A stretch of 64,000 nt of DNA from NCBI RefSeq assembly GCF_000949635.1, contig NZ_BAFN01000001.1, forward strand, positions 3,531,052 to 3,595,051, read 5' to 3'. Below the pieces are notes generated by a model, which saw only the letters and a program-made list of their open reading frames with translations, did no database searches and was not told where the DNA came from. The stretch's first letter is position 1; each line of letters starts with the position of its first letter. Below, in pieces: positions 16,260-23,043 of the stretch. The DNA is from Candidatus Brocadia sinica JPN1 (GTDB lineage Bacteria; Planctomycetota; Brocadiia; Brocadiales; Brocadiaceae). Both the position numbers and the translations under genes were made by a program.

Positions 16260-16553
16260 TTGTTTGAGATATTTCTTACCAACCACGCAAGGGAACAATT
16301 AGACCAGCTCAAAACCGACAAGGGGCTGTTTAAAAGATACAAAGCGGTAAAAAAGGCCATTCAATTTTTATCCCAAAATCCAAGACACCCAGGGTTACAA
16401 ACGCATGAATTTACTACGCTGAAAGGCCCAAAAGGTGAGAAAGTTTTTGAAGCCTATGCCGAACAATCAACCCCGGCAGCTTATAGAATATTCTGGTATT
16501 ATGGCCCAGACAAAAATCAAATTACCATTATCGCCATAACCCCACACCGGTAA
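16260..16553 (+). CDS. RelE/ParE-superfamily toxin, first pair
   Basis: A 97-residue basic protein starting at a TTG codon (16260) in tight linkage to its antitoxin. The RelE/ParE fold pattern is visible: FEIFLTNHAREQLDQL, an alpha hairpin with KRYKAVKKAIQFLSQNPRHPGLQTHE and the C-terminal strands AYRIFWYYGPDKNQITIIAITPH. The R/Y in YRIFW and terminal HR are usual. It should act on translating mRNA or on gyrase; which cannot be told. It supports element maintenance by post-segregational killing. Confidence 0.7.
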   Translation: MFEIFLTNHAREQLDQLKTDKGLFKRYKAVKKAIQFLSQNPRHPGLQTHEFTTLKGPKGEKVFEAYAEQSTPAAYRIFWYYGPDKNQITIIAITPHR

Positions 16554-16652
16554 TGCAGGATGACAGTAGGAAATTTTCGGCGCTGCCTACGGCGTTTCCG
16601 GGCACATACCCGGCAGCGATATGAGGGGGAGAAGTCGGCCCTCCATCCTGCA
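16551..16652. repeat. Structured repeat, complete copy
   Basis: Begins TAATGCAGGATGACAGTAGG and ends CATCCTGCA: TGCAGGATG (16554-16562) is inverted at 16644-16652, followed by a T run. A CCGGG/CCCGG hairpin lies inside. The first 52 bases recur at 17143-17194 with two mismatches. Two copies bracket the second toxin-antitoxin pair. Confidence 0.72.
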
Positions 16653-16677
16653 TTTTTAATTATGAGGAGATCTTGTT

Positions 16678-16881
16678 GTGAAAGTATCAGATTTGACAGT
16701 TGAAGAGTTTGAAGAACTGCTCCGCAAGACGATAGAAGATGAAGTAGAAGACCTCTACATCATGTTAGACCCTACCATAAAGACGAAGATTGAGGAGGGG
16801 TTAGCGGATATCAGGGAGGGTAAGGTTGTATCCCTGGATGATCTCGTAGCCCGAAGGAAGGCTAAACGTGGGGAGATTTAA
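16678..16881 (+). CDS. Antitoxin of the second toxin-antitoxin pair
   Basis: A 67-residue acidic protein starting with GTG behind GAGGAG. The sequence MKVSDLTVEEFEELLRKTIEDEVEDL ... EEGLADIREGKVVSLDDLVARRK has the RelB/ParD-like pattern of an acidic helical N-terminus and a toxin-binding tail. Its end overlaps the toxin start by 14 bases, a standard coupled arrangement. Confidence 0.7.
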   Translation: MKVSDLTVEEFEELLRKTIEDEVEDLYIMLDPTIKTKIEEGLADIREGKVVSLDDLVARRKAKRGEI

Positions 16882-17134
16882 GGTTATCTTGTCTGATAAG
16901 GCTGGCAAAGATACTGATACCCTATCAGACGATGACTTTAATCGCATCGTAAACAGATGCAAACGGCTCGAAGATAATCCATTCCCTGACGGCAAGCATA
17001 TCAAGAAGCTCAAAGGTTACGAAGACCTCTATCGCTTAAGAATCGGTGATTACCGGATCGTCTTTGAATGGAAAGGATCACAAATTAACATCGCAAGAAT
17101 TCTCACCCGGCAGGATTTTGGAAAGAAGTATTAA
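16868..17134 (+). CDS. RelE-family toxin, second pair
   Basis: An 88-residue protein. MGRFKVILSDKAGKDTDTLSDDDFNRI, RLEDNPFPDGKHIKKLKGYEDLYRLRIGDYRIVFEWKGSQINIARILTRQDF (in part) is a near-standard RelE/mRNA interferase: KKLKG, YRLRIGDYRIVFE and a terminal R/H-rich strand. It begins at GTG inside the antitoxin frame. Such toxins cleave ribosomal A-site mRNA. Together with the antitoxin it forms a complete module bracketed by copies of the structured repeat. Confidence 0.85.
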   Translation: MGRFKVILSDKAGKDTDTLSDDDFNRIVNRCKRLEDNPFPDGKHIKKLKGYEDLYRLRIGDYRIVFEWKGSQINIARILTRQDFGKKY

Positions 17135-17142
17135 ATCAAACA

Positions 17143-17194
17143 TAATGCAGGATGACAGTAGGAAAATTTCGGCGTTGCCTACGGCGTTTCCGGG
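17143..17194. repeat. Structured repeat, truncated copy
   Basis: A 52-base copy of 16551-16602 differing at two positions. It lacks the right half, including the CATCCTGCA arm, and ends two bases before the stop of the small minus-strand gene at 17197. Confidence 0.72.
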
Positions 17195-17196
17195 TA

Positions 17197-17373
17197 TTAA
17201 CCATAACCGACACCTGGATTTTCCTTCGTATGACCTTTAATCAATACTTCCACTGTTTCGCGGTTATACTGAGTTTCGTCAAGGGCAATTTGTTTTATCC
17301 GTTCCCCCGTTTGATCGTCAATATACTCCAAAAAGCGCTCTTCACCCATTTTGACAGTTCTTTTTGTAATCAT
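17197..17373 (-). CDS. Small hypothetical protein upstream of the TA pair
   Basis: A 58-residue ORF (MITKRTVKMGEERFLEY ... NPGVGYG). The SD AAAGGAGG lies about 10 bases before the ATG, and it follows the tape-measure gene by 54 bases on the same strand, so it is likely a phage-type tail gene or a leftover of that operon. The central DQTGERIKQIALDETQYNRETVEVLIKGH is helical. No family is recognised. Confidence 0.55.
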   Translation of the reverse strand: MITKRTVKMGEERFLEYIDDQTGERIKQIALDETQYNRETVEVLIKGHTKENPGVGYG

Positions 17374-17427
17374 GCCTATACTGCCTCCTTTCTAAAAAGT
17401 TCCGAATGCCCATTTCGAATTTCTGAA

Positions 17428-19329
17428 TTAACGATTACCCCTCAATTGCGCTGCAAAGGCGCGGCTACGGTCTACGCTATCGCCAACAATCTTCTGTATT
17501 ACCGGTGAGTGCTTTTGTAAAAAACGTTCACCATCCTGACCATCCACAAAGGACATATTCATAGAGATGGATTGCTGAACGATGACCTGGCCACCTGCAG
17601 ATCCCGCACCTTGGGCAGACATATTACCAATAGGTGGTGGTGTAAACCATCCGCCTGCCTGTGTAGTGCCAGCGGTACCGCCGATACCCATTGAACGCGC
17701 ACCGCCAATACCAAATGCGCTGCCAATGCCGGTAAACATTTGGGACATGAGCCATTCGGCGGTCATTCGATTAACAGCATCGATAAATGCATCTGAAAAA
17801 TCACCGATAAAATCCTTCAGATGTTTGCCAATGTTTTTTGTATCGGTTTCGATACTATGTTCAAACTTCGATAAAGCACTTGCTCCGCCTGATGCGAAGT
17901 CCTCCATCATCCCTTTAGCCCCTTTGGCCCAAGTGAATCCTTCCCGCTCTAATTCCGAATAAAAAACCTTAATCCCGCCAACAAAATCGTTGGTTCTCAA
18001 TATTCTCTCCTCATCCAGTTCCCTGAGACGTGCGTAGAATGCTTCCCAGTCAAGCATTACGTCACCCGTGATGGCAATTTCTTCATTACGTTGCTTTTCA
18101 AGAAGATCTCTACGATAATCATAGTAACGGGCGGAATCGAATTTGAGGGCTTCGAACATGTCTGCATAGACTTCTTGTTTCCGTTTTGCCGCTTCCTCTT
18201 CCAGCTTCATCGCTTCAGCCGCAAGCCTGCCTTCCTCGCGGAATGCCTCACCAACAGACTTTTCAAATTCTGCCTGATCCTTCAACCATTGTTTTTCATT
18301 GAAGATAATTGCGGGCTCGGTTTTCCTGGCTTTTGTAATACCTTGAGTAAGTTCGCCAGGTAATCCAAACGCACCAAAAACCGGGTTAGGTTGTAAACGA
18401 ATAGATTGTAAATTCATTACTTCTGTTTTTATTCCAGCAAGTTTATCCGTATATTCTTCTGCAAGGTCTACAAGTTTTTTGAACCATTCCCATGATGTAG
18501 CAAGTGGTGATTTTCCAATTCGATTCATAAGCCCCCATGGATCAATTAATTTAATCCATGAATTTTCAGGGATTATTCCTTTTTTTATGACATCAAAGAA
18601 CTCATTAAGATTTGGTATTACAATATTACCAACTACATACCCAAGTTCTTTAAAATTTTCTTTCGTGATGGCAATATTATCATTGAATTGCTTTGCCTGA
18701 TTAATCTCATCTTCAGAAAAAATAGGCTGTTTGTTTTTAATCTCATCGATATTTTCCGAAAGTTCCTGAAACATGGGTAAAATCGCCCTACTACCTCGGC
18801 CAAAGACCTTTTCTGCTAAATCGATTTTTTGAAAACCATCTACCATATTTGCAAATTTTCTCGAAGTATCAATAAAAAGATCCCCAGTATCCCGCAATCT
18901 ACCTTTCGTATCATATAGCTCTATTCCAAGTGCATGAAATATATCTTGTGAGTCACCCACACCATTAGTCGCATCTGCAAGCCTTTGAGAAAATTGGAAA
19001 AGACTGAGCGATAATTCATTTAAATGTACGCCGGATGTTAGTGCAACTTGTTTGAATGCCTGGAGCATATCAGTTCCGACTGAGGTTTGAAAGCTCAATC
19101 GTTTCAATTCCTCCGCAGCATTAGCTGTATCAAAGATAAAGAAATCTATGAATTTTTTAGCACTATAAATGGCGCCGGCAAAGCCAAGCCAATGGGATTT
19201 GATACGAGATACCAGACTGCCGGTTTCAAGCTCTAGTTTTTTGAATGACTCTCCAACATTCTGAATGCCGGTAATTGCGTCTTTATTGTCTGTGGTGATG
19301 ATTAATTTTACTTCGTTTTGCTTTGCCAT
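17428..19329 (-). CDS. Phage tail tape-measure protein
   Basis: A 633-residue protein of the lambda H/TP901-like tape-measure kind. The N-terminal ~100 residues carry the tape-measure domain (IITTDNKDAITGIQNVGESFKKL ... LGFAGAIYSAKKFIDF). Long helices with alternating charge follow, with a coiled-coil stretch (about 355-420, EFEKSVGEAFREEGRLAAEAMKLEEEAAKRKQE in part). A glycine-rich, weakly hydrophobic zone (GIGSAFGIGGARSMGIGG) lies near 545-570. Such proteins set siphophage tail length. No tail, capsid or portal gene accompanies it here, and it lies against attR, so it is an orphan. Confidence 0.85.
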   Translation of the reverse strand: MAKQNEVKLIITTDNKDAITGIQNVGESFKKLELETGSLVSRIKSHWLGFAGAIYSAKKFIDFFIFDTANAAEELKRLSFQTSVGTDMLQAFKQVALTSGVHLNELSLSLFQFSQRLADATNGVGDSQDIFHALGIELYDTKGRLRDTGDLFIDTSRKFANMVDGFQKIDLAEKVFGRGSRAILPMFQELSENIDEIKNKQPIFSEDEINQAKQFNDNIAITKENFKELGYVVGNIVIPNLNEFFDVIKKGIIPENSWIKLIDPWGLMNRIGKSPLATSWEWFKKLVDLAEEYTDKLAGIKTEVMNLQSIRLQPNPVFGAFGLPGELTQGITKARKTEPAIIFNEKQWLKDQAEFEKSVGEAFREEGRLAAEAMKLEEEAAKRKQEVYADMFEALKFDSARYYDYRRDLLEKQRNEEIAITGDVMLDWEAFYARLRELDEERILRTNDFVGGIKVFYSELEREGFTWAKGAKGMMEDFASGGASALSKFEHSIETDTKNIGKHLKDFIGDFSDAFIDAVNRMTAEWLMSQMFTGIGSAFGIGGARSMGIGGTAGTTQAGGWFTPPPIGNMSAQGAGSAGGQVIVQQSISMNMSFVDGQDGERFLQKHSPVIQKIVGDSVDRSRAFAAQLRGNR

Positions 19330-19358
19330 TTTTCTTCCCTTTTTTTAAAAGTTCTGAT

Positions 19359-19377
19359 TGTAGTCAAATTGTAGTCA
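19359..19377 (+). promoter_or_regulatory. Candidate integrase arm-type sites, right
   Basis: An exact 19-base match to 3897-3915, holding TGTAGTCA at 19359 and 19370. It lies about 139 bases inside the attR core. Same orientation as the left pair. Confidence 0.55.
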
Positions 19378-19515
19378 ACTCCAGCGTAATTCTACGGAAT
19401 TAGTCGGAATCAACAGGAAAAACTTGAAATCTATAACACATTACAATACAATTAGTTGCGGTCATAACAGACACCATGTCAGTCAGTTATGAAAAATACA
19501 AAAAACACTATGTTT

Positions 19516-19580
19516 TTGAATGGGGTTCAAGAGGTCGTGGGTTCAAATCCCGCCACCCCGACCACTAAAATCAAGGGTTT
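19516..19580 (+). repeat. attR core, 65 bp, with partial tRNA
   Basis: Right copy of the attachment core, identical to 3800-3864. It carries the tRNA-Pro 3' half through CCA; the 5' half is missing, so it is not a functional tRNA gene. Confidence 0.93.
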
Positions 19581-19588
19581 TCAGGATA

Positions 19589-19755
19589 TTAGCCATTGCT
19601 CGCCTCTCTCAAATTGTATACTTTTTGTATACTTGGTTGTTCTGTCATGATATTATCCAGCATATCAACTGCTTTAACCTTGTGACTCGGTGCAAGGTGT
19701 GCATACCGTAAAGTCATCTTAAAGTTTTTGTGTTCCATAAGCTCTTTCACTGAAG
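19589..19755 (-). pseudogene. Remnant of a second tRNA-Pro integrase
   Basis: Only the C-terminal ~55 residues of a tyrosine integrase survive: HFSSVKELMEHKNFKMTLRYAHLAPSHKVKAVDML. The catalytic tail includes the box ELMEHKNFKMT and nucleophile Y in LRYAHL. The upstream part of the open frame (to 19918) has no resemblance to an integrase. Its end, NLREASNG, matches the end of the intact integrase (EEKREVANA), and it lies 9 bases from the attR core just as the intact gene lies at attL. So it is the 3' end of an older element that used the same tRNA. Confidence 0.8.
19614..19634 (+). promoter_or_regulatory. Candidate arm-type sites of the older element
   Basis: TTGTATACTT occurs twice at 11-base spacing (19614 and 19625), 34 bases past the core. 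The intact element has TGTAGTCA pairs at 11-base spacing 33 bases past its core. The layout is the same; the motif differs. Confidence 0.5.
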
Positions 19756-19978
19756 AAAAGTGATTTGGATAACAAGGAACAATTTTGTTCGATTTTTTTA
19801 CGATTAATCCAATATTTTGCTTGAAATGCACTAGCGGATAGTATTTAATATGCGCAAAATTGTACTTTAGCCAGGAGAAAAACCGAAAAAATGAAAAATT
19901 GGACCCAATAAATGTCATACCTTACATTGATGAAAGCTATTTGCCCTAATCTTTAAAATCTCATACACCATTAATTAT

Positions 19979-20000
19979 AACATGTATAATTAAACATGTT
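19979..20000. promoter_or_regulatory. Inverted repeat at the TonB-receptor start
   Basis: AACATGT and ACATGTT, seven bases each, surround an AT-rich centre that includes TATAAT. It overlaps the ATG at 19996. A repressor-type operator is possible; no regulator is adjacent. Confidence 0.35.
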
Positions 20001-22068
20001 ACTTCCTTACAGCAGAAAGAAAACTATTTTCTTCTCTAAAGTACATGGGAAATTCCAGAGATTTTTCATCATAAGTTTCTTCATTCTTTGTTTCTCACCT
20101 TGTCTGTGCCAGGCAGAATCAGAACTATCCCTGGAATCATCGCCTATAAGTGAAGAAATGATCCTGTTTCAGGAAATCCCCTCAGTTTATAGCGCTTCCA
20201 AATATGAGCAAAAGGTAACAGAAGCCCCTTCTTCGGTGACCATTATAACGGCGGATGAGATCAAAAAATATGGTTATTTGAATTTTGCAGAGATTTTGCG
20301 GAGCGTACGTGGATTCCATATTACCTATGACAGAAATTATCATTATCTTGGGGTAAGGGGTTTTGGACTGCCTGGAGATTATAATACCCGTATCCTGCTC
20401 CTTATCGATGGACACCGAATTAATGACGCTATCTATGAACAGGCGCCTCTGGGCACGGATTTTCCCATCGATATTGATCTCATTGAACGTATCGAGATTA
20501 TCCGTGGGCCGGGTTCTTCCCTGTACGGCACAAATGCATTTTTTGCGGTTATCAATGTGATTACCAGGCGGGGCAGGGATTTCAAGGGTATCGAGACTTC
20601 GGGAGCGGCAGGCCGCTTTGAGACATATAAGACCCGTGTGAGCTACGGTGATAAATTTCCGAATGGTCTGGAGATGTTATTTTCTGGTTCTTACTATAGC
20701 AGCGAAGGGGACGACCGGCTGTTTTTCAAAGAATTTGATAATCCGGAAAATAACAACGGTATTGCAGAAGACCTTGATAATGACCGGTTTAAAAATTTTT
20801 TTAGCAGCTTTTTCTTCCATGATTTGACTTTGCAATTCAATTATCATCAAAGGGAAAAAGTTGTTCCAACGGCTCCGTTTGATACAAGATTTAACGAGCG
20901 TTTTTTTACTGCTGACGAACGAGGTTGGGCCGATCTGAAGTACGAACGCATATCTGATGACCAATTAATTTTTCTGGCTCGGCTCAATTACAATTTTTAC
21001 AATTATGATGATGATTATTTTTCAAATGGATTGCCTGGAACAGTAAAAACTTCTGATGATATTGACAGCCAATGGTTACAAGGAGAGGTTCAATTAACCA
21101 AAATCCTTTTCGAAAAGCATAAAAGCACCCTTGGTTTTGATTATCGATATAGTATACAGCAGGACCAGCGAACCTTTAATCATATAAGAGAGGGCGCATT
21201 TCCCGGTATCAGACGTGAAATTCTCGATGACAAACGTGACACGCAGTATTGGGCAGTTTATCTTCAGGATGAATATGCCATTACAGACTATTTGGCTTTA
21301 AATGCCGGCGCTCGGTTTGATTATTTTTATACCTTTGGGAGCTCAGTCAGTCCCCGTGCTGCGTTGATTTACAACCCGTATGAGAAGGCAACGTTTAAGT
21401 TTGTGTATGGCCGCGCATTCCGTGCGCCAAATGCCTACGAACTTTACTACCATGATGACACTTCGCAGAAGCACAGTCCCCATCTTGACCCTGAAACCAT
21501 CGATACCTATGAAATCATTTACGAACAGTACTTTGGGAAACACCTTCGGGGGACAATTGTTGGTTTTTACAACTCAATTGATGATCTCATTGCCTTAAAA
21601 ACTGATCCTGGAGACGATCTCCTCGTGTTTGACAATGTCGATAAGGTTCGTGCAAAAGGTATCGAATCTGAATTGGAAGCAAAATGGGAAAGTGGTTTTG
21701 AGGGAAGGACTAGTTATACCATCCAGGAAACCGAGAATGATAGGACAGGGGAAATCCTGGTAAATTCTCCGAAACATTTGGCTAAGTTCAATGTTATTAT
21801 TCCTTTGATAAAGGAAAAACTCTTTTTCAGCGGAGAAGAACAGTATACGAGCAAAAGAGAAACACTTTCAGACAGATTTGCGGAAGATTATTTTGTCACA
21901 AATATAACACTGTATAGCCGTAATATTTTTAAGACGCTGGAAATTTCAGGAGGCGTTTTTAACTTGTTTAACAAGGTATACGAAGATCCCGGAGGAGAAG
22001 AACACGCTCAGGACACCATCGAACAGGACGGCAGGATATTTCGAATTAAGGTTACGTATGCATTTTAA
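19996..22068 (+). CDS. TonB-dependent outer-membrane receptor
   Basis: A 690-residue receptor. A hydrophobic N-terminus (FFIISFFILCFSPCLCQAE) acts as signal peptide. The plug domain covers about residues 55-170 (EAPSSVTIITADEIKKYGYLNFAEILRSVRGF, in part, with VRGFG and RIEIIRGPGSSLYGTNAFFAVINVIT). A 22-strand barrel fills the rest, ending with the hydrophobic C-terminal strand RIFRIKVTYAF. It imports a scarce ligand such as a metal chelate through TonB energy. A palindrome AACATGT/ACATGTT (19979-19985, 19994-20000) overlaps the start. The genes behind it suggest signalling as well as uptake. Confidence 0.93.
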   Translation: MLLPYSRKKTIFFSKVHGKFQRFFIISFFILCFSPCLCQAESELSLESSPISEEMILFQEIPSVYSASKYEQKVTEAPSSVTIITADEIKKYGYLNFAEILRSVRGFHITYDRNYHYLGVRGFGLPGDYNTRILLLIDGHRINDAIYEQAPLGTDFPIDIDLIERIEIIRGPGSSLYGTNAFFAVINVITRRGRDFKGIETSGAAGRFETYKTRVSYGDKFPNGLEMLFSGSYYSSEGDDRLFFKEFDNPENNNGIAEDLDNDRFKNFFSSFFFHDLTLQFNYHQREKVVPTAPFDTRFNERFFTADERGWADLKYERISDDQLIFLARLNYNFYNYDDDYFSNGLPGTVKTSDDIDSQWLQGEVQLTKILFEKHKSTLGFDYRYSIQQDQRTFNHIREGAFPGIRREILDDKRDTQYWAVYLQDEYAITDYLALNAGARFDYFYTFGSSVSPRAALIYNPYEKATFKFVYGRAFRAPNAYELYYHDDTSQKHSPHLDPETIDTYEIIYEQYFGKHLRGTIVGFYNSIDDLIALKTDPGDDLLVFDNVDKVRAKGIESELEAKWESGFEGRTSYTIQETENDRTGEILVNSPKHLAKFNVIIPLIKEKLFFSGEEQYTSKRETLSDRFAEDYFVTNITLYSRNIFKTLEISGGVFNLFNKVYEDPGGEEHAQDTIEQDGRIFRIKVTYAF

Positions 22069-22088
22069 TTTTCCAGGTAATATTCAAC

Positions 22089-23040
22089 ATGCATGGATGC
22101 AAGATTTCTACTTTTCTCAAAGCGGCTATAATTATAATCTTTGTTTTCTGGATGACTATACCTGAAATTCCGGCAAATGAGGTGCAAATTGACGTGCTTG
22201 TCAGCCACAATGAATCGCCTTACACAGAGGTACTCACGGGTTTTCAGAATTATATTGTTGAACAAAAAATACAGATGAAATGCAGCACCTATATACTGGA
22301 AAACAAGAAAGCGCCGATATCACAAATTTCTCTGGAAATCAAAAAGAATAAACCTGGTTTGATATTTACCGTTGGAACTATCCCAACTGTAGAAGCTCTC
22401 AAGGTATTTGATGATGTGCCAATTGTCGCTTCCCTTATTCTCGATGAGAATACGATGAAGCGTGCAAGAAACAGCACCGGGGTAATACTCGATTTTCCGA
22501 TAGAAGCACAGTTTTTTTGGTTAAAGAGTTTCCTCCCGGAGGCAAAAAAAAATCGGCGTCATGTACAACCCGTTGGAAAATCAGGAAAAGATCCGACGTG
22601 CTGGGGAAATAGCAAGAAAAATGGGGCTTGAGCTTAATCCTGTGAAGGTTCATACGCCAAAAGATATTCCCAATGCGCTCAAATCTTTAGCAAACAATGC
22701 AGATGTTTTGTGGGGGATAAATGACGCCCTTGTATTCAATTCGTTAACAGCCAGACACATCCTGCTTTTTTCATTTAGAAACCGCATACCATTCTGCGGT
22801 CTTTCTTCCGCATGGGTAGAGGCAGGAGCTCTTTACGCCTTAGAATATGATTTCTATGATATAGGCGTGCAATGCGGAGAGAAGGCTGTTAAAATAATAC
22901 GGGGCGCTGGGGTGAATTCTGTTCCGGTGTCTTTACCCCGAAAGTTGCTTTACACCCTGAACCTGAAAACGGCCAGGCATATGAAGATAGATATTCAGGA
23001 AGAACACATTCGTAATGCATATAAAATTTTTGAGGAATGA
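22089..23040 (+). pseudogene. Periplasmic substrate-binding protein, frameshifted
   Basis: Two frames together make one ABC-type substrate-binding protein of the ABC_sub_bind/DUF534 type: signal-like AAIIIIFVFWMTIPEIPANE, then QIDVLVSHNESPYTEVLTGF, FTVGTIPTVEAL, and in the second frame IGVMYNPLENQEKI, WGINDALVFNS and YDIGVQCGEKAVKIIRG. The join is at a run of nine A at 22544-22552; eight would keep the frame. It may be a real mutation, slippage or a sequencing error. There is no permease or ATPase gene nearby. It lies between a receptor gene and a GGDEF-EAL gene, with 20 and 4 bases spacing. Confidence 0.82.
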
Positions 23041-23043
23041 GTT

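Larger units (their letters stand above)
3800..19580. mobile_element. Integrative element in tRNA-Pro, about 15.7 kb
   Basis: The segment is bounded by two identical 65-base copies of the tRNA-Pro 3' end plus flank (3800-3864 and 19516-19580). An integrase gene sits against the left copy and points toward the tRNA, the usual layout of tRNA-targeting elements. Inside are excisionase-like HTH proteins, Mor- and GemA-like (Mu-type) proteins, a sigma factor, two more tyrosine recombinases, a primase-helicase, toxin-antitoxin pairs and a tape-measure protein. Capsid, portal and terminase genes were not recognised, nor any conjugation gene. It may be a phage satellite, a replicating integrative element or a strongly reduced prophage. 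Confidence 0.92.

Noticed and set aside
19516-19563. Second tRNA-Pro gene
   Set aside because: The acceptor 5' strand and D arm are missing, so it is only the att core.
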